Below, piece by piece: positions 47,900 through 60,275 of a stretch of DNA of 64,000 nucleotides; the first letter of the stretch is position 1; each line of letters starts with the position of its first letter. The DNA is from Euonymus europaeus. Lineage: Eukaryota; Streptophyta; Magnoliopsida; Celastrales; Celastraceae. Below the pieces are notes generated by a model. The model did no database searches. It was not told the origin of the DNA and saw only the letters and a program-made list of their open reading frames with translations. A program made the translations under genes and the position numbers. The DNA is taken from positions 6,448,001 to 6,512,000 of the forward strand of contig OY756970.1 of the NCBI GenBank assembly GCA_963580455.1. Reading direction: 5' to 3'.

Positions 47900-50830
47900 C
47901 GAAATTATCTAAGGAGCATATACAAATGGATTTAGACCTAAAATTGAAATAAAAAGAGTACACGAATCAAGTTCGATGGTTTGGTATTGCTCAACTCTCT
48001 CGATACAAAAACTTTTAACGATTTTGTACAATTTTGAACGAATGATGTTAGTTTGACATCTCATGGCTATAAAACTATATAAGGAGCATATACGAGTAAC
48101 TCTCGACCAAAAATTGAAATTAAAGGAGTACATGGATCCCCATTGATGGTTCGGAATTACTCAACTCTCCCCATAGACAAACTTTTAAAGCTTTTGTCCA
48201 ATTTTGAACGAAAGATGTTCGTTTGGGATCTCATGGCTATGAATCTATATAACGAGCATATACTAGTAAATTTAGATCTAAAATTGAAATAAAAGGAGTA
48301 CACAAATCCTCGTTGACGGTTCGGAATTTCTAGTCTCTCCCCATGGACCAACCTTTAATGTTTTTGTCCAATTTTGAATGAAAGATGTTCGTTTGTCATC
48401 TCTTGGCTACGAAACTATCGAAGGAGCATTGACAAATTAATTTAGACCTAAAATTGAAATAAAAATATTACACGAATCAACTTCCATTGTTCGGAATTGC
48501 TCAAACTCTCCTGATAGACGAACTTTTATTGATTTTGTCCAATTTTGAACGAAAGTTGTTCGTTTGACATCTCTTGGCTACGAAACTATATAAGGAGTAT
48601 ATACGAGTAACTTTCGACCAAAAATTGAAATAAGAAGAGTACACGGATCCCCGTTGATGGTTTGGAACTGCTCAACTCTCCCCATGGATGAACTTATAAT
48701 GTTTTTATCCAATTTTGAACGAAAGATGTTCGTTTCGCATCTCTTGCCTACGAAACTACAAAAGGAGCATAGACGAGTAACTTTAGATCTAAAATTCAAA
48801 TAGAAAGGAGTACATGAATCCTCTATGATGGTTTAGAATTGCTCAACTCTCCCTATGGATGAACTATTAACGGTTTTGTCAAATTTTGAACGAAAGATGT
48901 TCGTTTGGCATCTCTTGGCTACGAAACTATATAAGGAGCATACACGAGTAACTTACGACCTAAAATTGAAAACAAAGGAGTACACGGATCCTCGTTGATG
49001 GTTTGAAATTGTTCAACTCTCCCCATGGATGAACTTTTAATATTTTTATCCAATTTTGAACAAAAGATGTTCGTTTAGCATCTCTTGGCTACGAAACTAT
49101 AAAAGGAGCATATACGAGTAACTTTACATCTAAAATTGAATTTGAAAGGAGTACACGAATCCTCATTGATGGTTTGGAATTGCTCAACTATCCCCATGGA
49201 TGAACATTTAAAGGTTTTGTCTAATTTTCAACGAAAGATGTTCGTTTGGCATCTCTTGGCTACGAAAATATATAAGGAGCATATACGTGTAACTTTGGAA
49301 CTTAATTTCAAATAAAAGGAATGCACGGATCCCCATTGAAGGTTCAGAATTGCTCAACTGTCCCCACAAACGAAATTTTTAAGTTTTTGTCTAATTTTCA
49401 ACGAACGAAAAATGTTCGTTTGACATCTCATGGTTAGGAAACTATCTAGGGAGCATATACTAATGAATTTTGACCTAAAATTGAAATAAATAGAGTACAC
49501 GAATCAACTTCGATGGTTTGGAATTCCTCAAGTCTCCCGATACAAAAACTTTTATTGATTTTGTACAACTTTGAAGGAATGATGTTAGTTTGTCATCTCA
49601 TGGCTATAAAAATATATAAGGAGCATATACAAGTAACATTCGACCAAAAATTGAAATAAAAGGAGTACACGGATCCCCATTGATGGTTCGGAATTACTCA
49701 ACTCTCTCCATAAACGAACTTTTAAAGTTTTTGTCTAATTTTGAACGAAAGTTGTTCATTTGGCATCTCATGTCCATGAATCTTTATAACGAGCATATAC
49801 GAGTAAATTTAGATCTAAAATTGAAATAAAAGGAGTACACAAATCCTCGTTGATGGTTCGGAATTTCTCATCTCTCCCCATGGACGAACTTTTAAAGTAT
49901 TTGTCCAATTTTGAATGAAAGATGTTCGTTTGTCATCTCTTGGCTACGAAACTATCGAAGGAGTATAGATAAATTAATTTAGGCCTAAAATTGAAATAAA
50001 AATATTACACGAATCAACTTCAATTGTTCGAAATTGCTCAACTCTCCTGATAGACGAACTTTTATTGATTTTGTCCAATTTTGAACGAAAGTTGTTCATA
50101 TGACATCTCTTGGCTACGAAACTATATAAGGAGTATATACGAGTAACATTCGACCTTAAATTTAAATAAAAGGAGTACATAGATCCCCATTGATGGTTCG
50201 GAATTCCTCAACTCTCCCCATACCCCGGCTTTTAAAGTTTTTTTTTGTCCAATTTTCAACGAACGAAAGTTGTTCGTTTGGCATCTCATGGTCACGAAAC
50301 TATCTAAGGAGCATATACAAAAATGAATTTAGACCTAAAATTGAAATAAAAAGAGTTCAAGAATCAACTTCGATGGTTTGGAATTGCTCAAATCTCCTGA
50401 TACAAAACTTTTAATGATTTTGTACAATTTTGAACGTATGATGTTAGTTTGGCATCTCATGGCTATGAAACTATATAAGGAGAATATACGAGTAATTTTC
50501 GACCAAAAATTGAAATAAAAGGAGTACACAGATCCTCGTTGATGGTTTGAAATTGTTCAACTCTCCCCATGGATGAACTTTTAATATTTTTATCCAATTT
50601 TGAACGAAAGATGTTCGTTTAGCATCTCTTGGCTACAAAACAATAAAAGGAGCACATACGAGTAACTTTAGACAAAAAATTGAAATAGAAAGGAGTACAT
50701 GAATCCACTTTGATGGTTTAGAATTGCTCAACTCTCTCCATGGATGAACTTTTAACGGTTTTGTCAAACTTTGAACAGAAGATGTTCGTTTCCCATCTCA
50801 TGGTTGCGAAACTATCTAAGGAGCATATAC

Positions 50831-50946
50831 AAACGGCCATGACCTTGTTGTGAATGTTGTCATCATACTCTTGTTAAAATTGTTAGTCTATTATATCTTA
50901 TAAATTGTCTGAAAGTTTTGAGGTGGATTGTGAGTCTTAGCTATTG
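50831..50946 (-). repeat. Transposon-derived insert in satellite B, copy 4
   Basis: Same segment, 3,047 bp after copy 3. Private changes include CATACTCTTG, TTGTCTGAAAG and TTTTGAGGTGG. Confidence 0.9.
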
Positions 50947-52229
50947 CGAAACTATCTAAGGAGCATATACAAATGAATTTAGACCTAAAATTGATATAAA
51001 AAGAGTACACGAATCAAGTTCGATGGTTTGGAATTGCTCAACTCTCCCGATACAAAAACCTTTAATGATTTTGTACAATTTTGAACGAATGATGTTAGTT
51101 TGTCATCTCATGGCTATAAAACTATATAAGGAGCATATACGAGTAACTTTCAGCCAAATATTGAAATAAAAGGAGTACACGGATCCCCATTAATGGTTCG
51201 GAATTACTCAACTCTCCCCATAGACAAACTTTTAAAGCTTTTGTCAAATTTTGAGCGAAAGATGTTCGTTTGGCATCTCATGGCTATGAATCTATATACG
51301 AGCATATACGAGTAAATTTAGATCTAAAATTGAAATAAAAGGAGTACACAAATCCTCGTTGACGGTTCGGAATTTCTCACCTCTCCCCATGGACGAACTT
51401 TTAAAGTTTTTGTCCAATTTTGAATGAAATATGTTCCATTGTTTGGAATTGCTCAAAGTTGTTCGTTTGACATCTCTTGGCTACGAAACTATATAAGGAG
51501 TATATATGAGTAACTTTCGACCAAAAATTGAAATAAAAGGAGTACACGGATCCCCGTTGATGGTTTGGAGTTGCTCGACTCTCCCCAGGGATGAACTTAT
51601 AACGTTTTTATCCAATTTTGAACGAAAGATGTTCGTTTAGCATCTTTTGCCTACAAAACTATAAAAGGAGCATATACGAGTAACTTTAGATCTAAAATTG
51701 AAATAGAAAGGAGTACATGAATCCCCTTTGATGGTTTAGAATTTCTCAACTCTCCCCATGGATGAACTATTAACGGTTTATAATGTTTTTATCCAATTTT
51801 GAACGAAAGATGTTCGTTTAGCATCTTTTGCCTACGAAACTATAAAAGGAGCACATACGAGTAACTTTAGATCTAAAATTGAAATAGAAAGGAGTACATG
51901 AATCCCCTTTGATGGTTTAGAATTTCTCAACTCTCCCCATGGATGAACTATTAACGGTTTTGTCAAATTTTGAACGAAAGATGTTCGTTTGGCATCTCTT
52001 GGCTACGAAACAGTATAAGGAGCATACACGAGTAACTTACGACCTAAAATTGGAAAAAAGGAGTACACGGATCCCCGTTGATGGTTCGGAATGGCTCAAC
52101 TCTCCTCATGGATGAACTTATAATGTTTTTATCCAATTTTGAATGAAAGATGTTCGTTTAGCATCTCTTGGCTATGAAACTATAAAAGGAGCATATACGA
52201 GTAACTTAAGATCTGAAATTGAAATAGAA

Positions 52230-53965
52230 AGGAGTACATGAATCCCCTTTGATGGTTTAGAATTGCTCAACTCTCCCCACGGATGAACTATTAACGGTTT
52301 TGTAAAATTTTGAACGAAAGATGTTCGTTTGGCATCTCTTGGCTACGAAACTATATAAGGAGCATACACGAGTAACTTACGACCTAAAATTGAAAAAAAG
52401 GAGTACTTGGATCCCCGTTGATAGTTCGGAATGGCTCAGCTCTCCTCATGGATGAACTTCTAATGTTTTTATCCAATTTTGAATGAAAGATGTTCGTTTA
52501 GCATCTCTTGGCTACGAAACTATAAAAGGAGCATATATGAGTAACTTTAGATCTGAAATTGAAATAGAAAGGAGTACATGAATCCCCTTTGATGGTTTAG
52601 AATTGCTCAACTCTCCCCATGGATGAACTATTAACGGTTTTGTCAAATTTTGAACGAAAGATGTTCGTTTGGCATCTCTTGGCTACGAAACTATATAAGG
52701 AGCATACACGAGTAACTTACGACCTAAAATTGAAAACAAAGGAGTACACGGATCCCCGTTGATGGTTTGGAATGGCTTAACTCTCCCCATGGATGAACTT
52801 TTAAAGTTTTTATCTAATTTTGAACGAAAGATGTTCATTTAGCATCTCTTGGCTAGGAAACTATAAAAGGAGCATATATGAGTAACTTTGGACCCAAAAT
52901 TGAAATAAAAGGAGTACACGAATCCCCTTTGTTGGTTTGGAATTGCTCAACTCTCCCCATGGATGAACTTTTAAGGATTTTGTCCAATTTTGAACGAAAG
53001 ATGTTCGTTTGGCATCTCTTGGCTATGAAACTATATAAGGAGCATATACGAGTAACTTAGGACCTAAAATTGAAAAAAACGGAGTACACGGATCACCGTT
53101 GATGGTTCGAATTGGCTAAACTCTCCCCATGGATAACCTTTTAAAGGTTTTGTCCAATTTTGAACGAACGATGTTCGTCTGGCATCTCTTGGCTACGAAA
53201 CTATATAACGAGCGTAGACGAGTAACTTAGGACCAAAAATTTTAAAAATGGAGTACACGGATCCCCGTTGACGGTTCAGAATCGCTCAACTCTCTCCATG
53301 GATGAACTTTTAAAGGTTTTGTCTAATTTTGAACGAAAGATGTTCGTTTGGCATCACTTGCCTACGAAACTATGTAAGGAGCCTAGACGAGTAACTTAAT
53401 ACCTAAAATTGAAAAAAAACGGAGTACTCGAATCTCCGTTGACGGTTCGGAATGGCTCAACTCTCCGCATGGATGAACTTTTAAAGTTTTTGTCCAATTT
53501 CGAGCGAAAGATGGTCGTTTAGCAACTCCTTGTTAGGAAACTATAAAAGGATCATATACGAGTAACTTTGGACCTTAATTTCAAATAAAAGGAATACACG
53601 GATCCCCATTGAAGGTTAAGAATTGCTCAACTCTCCCCATAAACGAACTTTTAAAGTTTTTGTCGAATTTTCAACGAACGAAAAATGTTCGTTTGGCGTC
53701 TCATGGTTATGAAACTATCTAACGAGCATATACTAATCAATTTAGACCTAAATTTGAAATAAAAAGAGTACACGAATCAACTTTGATGGTTTGGAGTTGC
53801 TCAACTCTCCCGATACAAAAACGTTTATTGATTTTGTACAATTTTGAAGGAATGATGTTAGTTTGTCATCTCATGGCTATAAAACTATATAGGAGAATAT
53901 ACAAGTAACATTCGACCAAAAATTGAAATAAAAGGAGAACACGAATCCCCATTGATGGTTCGGAA
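52230..53965 (+). repeat. Higher-order satellite block, first copy (partner at 55,640-57,375)
   Basis: This block of about ten monomers is repeated 3,410 bp downstream with few differences. Rare shared variants prove it: TGAACGAACGATGTTCGTCT (53,161 and 56,571), AACGAGCGTAGACGAG (53,208 and 56,618), AGATGGTCGTTTAGCAACTC (53,511 and 56,921). The match fades before 52,230 and after 53,965. Confidence 0.88.
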
Positions 53966-55639
53966 TTTCTCATCTCTCCCCATGGACGAACTTTTAAAGT
54001 ATTTGTCCAATTTTGAATGAAAGATGTTCGTTTGTCATCTCTTGGGCTACGAAACTATCGAAGGAGCATAGACAAATTAATTTAGACTTAAAATTGAAAT
54101 AAAAATATTACACGAATCAACTTCAATTGTTCGGAATTGCTCAACTCTCCTGATAGATGAACTTTTATTGATTTTGTCCAATTTTGAATGAAAGTTGTTC
54201 GTTTGATATCTCTTGGCTACGAAACTATAGAAGGAGTATATACGAGTAATTTTCGACCTTAAATTTAAATAAAAGGAGTACAGAGATCCCCATTGATGGT
54301 TTAGAATTCCTCAACTCTCCTCATATACCGACTTTTAAAGTTTTTTTTGTGCAATTTTCAACGAACGAAAGATGTTCGTTTGGCATCTCATGGTTACGAA
54401 ACTATCTAAGGAGCATATACTAATGAATTTAGACCTAAAATTGAAATAAAAGAGTACACGAATCAATTTCGATGGTTTGGAATTGCTCAACTCTCCCGAT
54501 ACAAAAACTTTTATTGATTTTGTGAAATTTTGAACGAAAGATGTTCGTTTTGCATCTCTTGGCTACGAAACTATATAAGGAGCATACACGAGTAACTTAC
54601 GACCTAAAATTTAAAACAAAGGAGTACACGGATCCCCATTGAAGGTTCGGAATTACTCAACTCTCCCCATAAACGAACTTTTAAAGTTTTTGTCCAAATT
54701 TGAACGAAAGATGTTCGTTTGGCATCTCATGGCCATGAATCTATATAACGATCATATATGAGTAAATTTAGATCTAAAATAGAAAGAAAACGAGTACACA
54801 AATCCTCGTTGATAGTTCGGAATTTCTAATCTCTCCCCATGGACGAACTTTTAAAGTATTTGTCCAATTTTGAATGAAAGATGTTCGTTTGTCATCTCAT
54901 GGGCTACGAAACTATCGAAGGAGCATAGACAAATTAATTTAGACTTAAAATTGAAATAAAAATATTACACGAATCAATTTTAATTGTTCGGAATTGCTCA
55001 AACTCTCATGATAGACGAACTTTTATTGATTTTGTCCAATTTTGAACGAAAGTTGTTCGTTTGACATCTCTTGGCTACGAAACTATATAAGGAGTATATA
55101 CGAGTAACTTTCGACCTTAAATTTAAATAAAAGGAGTACAGAGATCCCCATTGATAGTTCGGAATTCCTCAACTCTCCCCATGGATGAACTTATAATGGT
55201 TTTGCCAAATTTTGAATGAAAGATGTTCGTTTTGCATCTCTTAGCTACGAAACTATATAAGGAGCATACACGAGTAACTTACGACCTAAAATTGAAACAA
55301 AGGAGTACACGGATCCCCACTTATGATTCGGAATTTCTCAACTCTCCCCATGGATAAACTTTTAAAGTTTTTGTCTAATTTTGAACGAAAGATGTTCGTT
55401 TAGCATCTCTTGGCTAGGAAACTATAAACGGAGCATATACGAGTAACTTTGGACCCAAAATTGAAATAAAAGGGGTACATGAATCCACTTTGTTGGTTTG
55501 GTATTGCTCGACTCTCCCCATGGATGAACTATTAACGGTTTTGTCAAATTTTGAACGAAAGATGTTCGTTTAGCATCTCTTGGCTAGGAAACTATAAAAG
55601 GAGCATATACGAGTAACTTTTATTTAAAATTGAAATAGA

Positions 55640-57375
55640 AAGGAGTACATGAATCCCCTTTAATGGTTTAGAATTGCTCAACACTCCCCACGGATGAACT
55701 ATTAACGGTTTTGTCAAATTTTGAACGAAAGATGTTCGTTTGGCATCTCTTGGCTATGAAACTATATAAGGAGCATACACGAGTAACTTACGACCTAAAA
55801 TTGAAAAAAAGGAGTACATGGATCCCCGTTGATGGTTCGGAATGGCTCAGCTCTCCTCATGGATGAACTTATAATGTTTTTATCCAATTTTGAACGAAAG
55901 ATGTTCGTTTAGCATCTCTTGGCTACGAAACTATAAAAGGAGCATATATGAGTAACTTTAGATCTGAAATTGAAATAGAAAGGAGTACATGAATCGCCTT
56001 TGATGGTTTAGAATTGCTCAACTCTCCCCATGGATGAACTATTAACGGTTTTGTCAAATTTTGAACGAAAGATGTTCGTTTGGCATCTCTTGGCTACGAA
56101 ACTATATAAGGAGCATACACGAGTAACTTACGACCTAAAATTGAAAACAAAGGAGTACACGGATCCCCGTTGATGTTTGGAATGGCTTAACTCTCCCCAT
56201 GGATGAACTTTTAAAGTTTTTATCTAATATTGAACGAAAGATGTTCATTTAGCATCTCTTGTCTAGGAAACTATAAAAGGAGCATATATGAGTAACTTTG
56301 GACCCAAAATTGAAATAAAAGGAGTACACGAATCCCCTTTGTTGGTTTGGAATTGCACAACTCTCCCCATGGATGAACTTTTAAGGATTTTGTCCAATTT
56401 TGAACGAAAGATGTTCGTTTGGCATCTCCTGGATACGAAACTATATAAGGAGCATATACGAGTAACTTAGGACCTAAATTTGAAAAAAACGGAGTACACG
56501 GATCACCGTTGATGGTTCGAATTGGCTAAACTCTCCCCATGGATGAAATTTTAAAGGTTTTGTCCAATTTTGAACGAACGATGTTCGTCTGGCATCTCTT
56601 GGCTATGAAACTATATAACGAGCGTAGACGAGTAAGTTAGGACCTAAAATTTTAAAAATGGAGTACACGGATCCCGGTTGACGGTTCGGAATCGCTCAAC
56701 TCTCCCCATGGATGAACTTTTAAAGGTTTTGTCCAATTTTGAACGAAAGATGTTCGTTTGGCATCACTTGCCTACGAAACTTTGTAAGGAGCATATACGA
56801 GTAACTTAAGACCTAAAATTGAAAAAAAACGGAGTACACGAATCTCCGTTGACGGTTCGGAATGGCTCAACTCTCCGCATGGATGAACTTTTAAAGTTTT
56901 TGTCCAATTTTGAGCGAAAGATGGTCGTTTAGCAACTCCTGGTTAGGAAACTATAAAAGGAGCATATACGAGTAACTTTGGACCTTAATTTCAAATAAAA
57001 GGAATACACGGATCCCCATTGAAGGTTCAGAATTGCTCAACTCTCCCCATAAACGAACTTTTAAAGTTTTTGTCGAATTTTCAACGAACGAAAAATGTTC
57101 GTTTGGCATCTCATGGTTATGAAACTATCTAACGAGCATATACTAATCAATTTAGACCTATATTTGAAATAAAAAGAGTACACGAATCAACTTCGATGGT
57201 TTGCAATTGCTCAACTCTCCCGATACAAAAACGTTTATTGATTTTGTACAATTTTGAAGGAATGATGTTAGTTTGTCATCTCATGGCTATAAAACTATAT
57301 AGGAGAATATACAAGTAACATTCGACCAAAAATGGAAATAAAAGGAGAACACGAATCCCCATTGATGGTTCGGAA
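55640..57375 (+). repeat. Higher-order satellite block, second copy
   Basis: Copy of 52,230-53,965 at an offset of 3,410 bp, about 20 monomer lengths. It carries the same rare variants and a few private substitutions, so the duplication is recent relative to the divergence between neighbouring monomers. Confidence 0.88.
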
Positions 57376-58204
57376 TTACTCAACTCTCCCCATAAACGAA
57401 CTATAAAATTTTTTGTCCAATTTTGAACAAAAGATGTTCGTTTGGCATCTCATGGCCATGAATCTATATAACGAGTATATACGAGCAAATTTAGATCTAA
57501 AATTGAAATAAAAGGAGTACACAAATCCTCGTTGATGGTTCGGAATTTCTCATCTCTCCCCATGGACGAACTTTTAAAGTATTTGTCCAATTTTGAATGA
57601 AAGATGTTCGTTTGTCATCTCTTGAGCTACGAAACTATCGAAGGAGCATAGACAAATTAATTTAGACTTAAAATTGAAATAAAAATATTACACGAATCAA
57701 CTTCAATTGTTCGGAATTGCTCAACTCTCCTGATAGATGAACTTTTATTGATTTTGTGAAATTTTGAACGAAAGATGTTCGTTTGGCATCTCTTGGCTAC
57801 GAAACTATAAAAGGAGCATACACGAGTAACTTACGACCTAAAATTGAAAACAAAGGAGTACACGGATCCCCGTTGATGGTTCGGAATGGCTCAACTCTCC
57901 CCATGGATGAACTTTTAAAGTTTTTGTCCAATTTTGAACGAAAGATGTTCGTTTAGCATCTCTTGGCTTGGAAACTATAAAAGGAGCATATACGAGTAAC
58001 TTTAGATTTAAAATTGAAATAGAAAGGAGTACATGAATCCCCTTTGATGGTTTAGAATTGCTCAACTCTCCCTATGGATGAACTATTAACGGTTTTGTGA
58101 AATTTTGAACGAAAGATGTTCGTTTGGCATCTCTTGGCTACGAAACTATATAAGGAGCATACACGAGTAACTTACGACCTAAAATTGAAAACAAAGGAGT
58201 ACAC

Positions 58205-59105
58205 GGATCCCCATTGAAGGTTCGGAATTACTCAACTCTCCCCATAAACGAACTTTTAAAGTTTTTGTCCAAATTTGAACGAAAGATGTTGGTTTGGCAT
58301 CTCATGGCCATGAATCTATATAACGATCATATATGAGTAAATTTAGATCTAAAATAGAAAGAAAACGAGTACACAAATCCTCGTTGATAGTTCGGAATTT
58401 CTAATCTCTCCCCATGGACGAACTTTTAAAGTATTTGTCCAATTTTGAATGAAAGATGTTCGTTTGTCATCTCTTGGGCTACGAAACTATCGAAGGAGCA
58501 TAGACAAATTAATTTAGACTTAAAATTGAAATAAAAATATTACACGAATCAATTTTAATTGTTCGGAAATGCTCAAACTCTCATGATAGACGAACTTTGA
58601 TTGATTTTGTGAAATTTTGAACGAAAGTTGTTCGTTTGACATCTCTTGGCTACGAAACTATATAAGGAGTATATACGAGTAACTTTCGACCTTAAATTTA
58701 AATAAAAGGAGTACAGAGATCCCCATTGATAGTTCAGAATTCCTCAACTCTCCCCATGGATGAACTTATAATGTTTTTATCAAATTTTGAACGAAAGATG
58801 TTCATTTAGCATCTCTTGGCTACGAAACTATAAAAGGAGCATATACGAGTAACTTTAGATCTAAAATTGAAATAGAAAGGAGTACATGAATCCCCTTTAA
58901 TGGTTTAGAATTGCTCAACTCTCCCCATGGATGAACTATTAACGGTTTTGTCAAATTTTTAACGAAAAATGTTCGTTTGGCATCTCTTGGCTACGAAACT
59001 ATATAAAGAGCATACACGAGTAACTTACGACCTGAAATTGAAAAAAAGGAGTACACGGATCCCCGTTGACGGTTCGGAATTTCTCAACTCTCCCCATGGA
59101 TGAAC
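58205..59105 (+). repeat. Satellite segment tandemly duplicated at 1,170 bp, first copy
   Basis: This matches 59,375-60,275 at a constant offset of 1,170 bp. Both copies share the rare change GATGTTGGTTTGGCATC (58,287 and 59,457) and AGAAAGAAAACGAGTACAC. Older relatives of the same block start near 54,630 and 62,605. Confidence 0.85.
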
Positions 59106-59374
59106 TTTTAAAGTTTTTGTCTAATTTTGAACGAAAGATGTTCGTTTAGTATCTCTTGGCTAGGAAACTATAAAAGGAGCATATACGAGTAACTTTGGAC
59201 GCAAAATTGAAATAAAAGGGGTACACGAATACCTTTTGTTGGTTTGGTATTGCTCAACTTTCCCCATGGATGAACTATTAACGGTTTTGTGAAATTTTGA
59301 ATGAAAGATGTTCGTTTGACATCTCTTGGCTACACGAGTGACTTACGAACTAAAATTGAAAAAAAGGAGTACAC

Positions 59375-60275
59375 GGATCCCCGTTGAAGGTTCGGAATTA
59401 CTCAACTCTCCCCATAAACGAACTTTTAAAGTTTTTGTCCAAATTTGAACGAAAGATGTTGGTTTGGCATCTCATGGTCATGAATCTATATAACGATCAT
59501 ATACGAGTAAATTTAGATCTAAAATAGAAAGAAAACGAGTACACAAATCCTCGTTGATAGTTCGGAATTTCTAATCTCTCCCCATGGACGAACTTTTAAA
59601 GTATTTGTCCAATTTTGAATGAAAGATGTTCGTTTGTCATCTCTTGGGCTACGAAACTATCGAAGGAGCATAGACAAATTAATTTAGACTTAAAATTGAA
59701 ATAAAAATATTACACGAATCAATTTCAATTGTTCGGAATTGCTCAAACTCTCATGATAGACGAACTTTTATTGATTTTATCCAATTTTGAACGAAAGTTG
59801 TTCGTTTGACATCTCTTGGCTACGAAACTATATAAGGAGTATATACGAGTAACTTTCGACCTTAAATTTAAATAAAAGGAGTACAGAGATCCCCATTGAT
59901 AGTTCGGAATTCCTCAACTCTCCCCATGGATGAACTTATAATGTTTTTATCTAATTTTGAACGAAAGATGTTCATTTAGCATCTCTTGGCTACGAAACTA
60001 TAAAAGGAGCATATACGAGTAACTTTAGATCTAAAATTGAAATAGAAAGGAGTACATGAATCCCCTTTAATGGTTTAGAATTGCTCAACTCTCCCCATGG
60101 ATGAACTATTAACGGTTTTGTCAAATTTTTAACGAAAAATGTTCGTTTGGCATCTCTTGGCTACGAAACTATATAAAGAGCATACACGAGTAACTTACGA
60201 CCTGAAATTGAAAAAAAAGAGTACACGGATCCCCGTTGACGGTTCGGAATTTCTCAACTCTCCCCATGGATGAAC
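59375..60275 (+). repeat. Satellite segment tandemly duplicated at 1,170 bp, second copy
   Basis: Partner of 58,205-59,105. After about 60,275 the two diverge because one additional monomer (with ATTAATGGTTTGCC) is present here. Confidence 0.85.
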
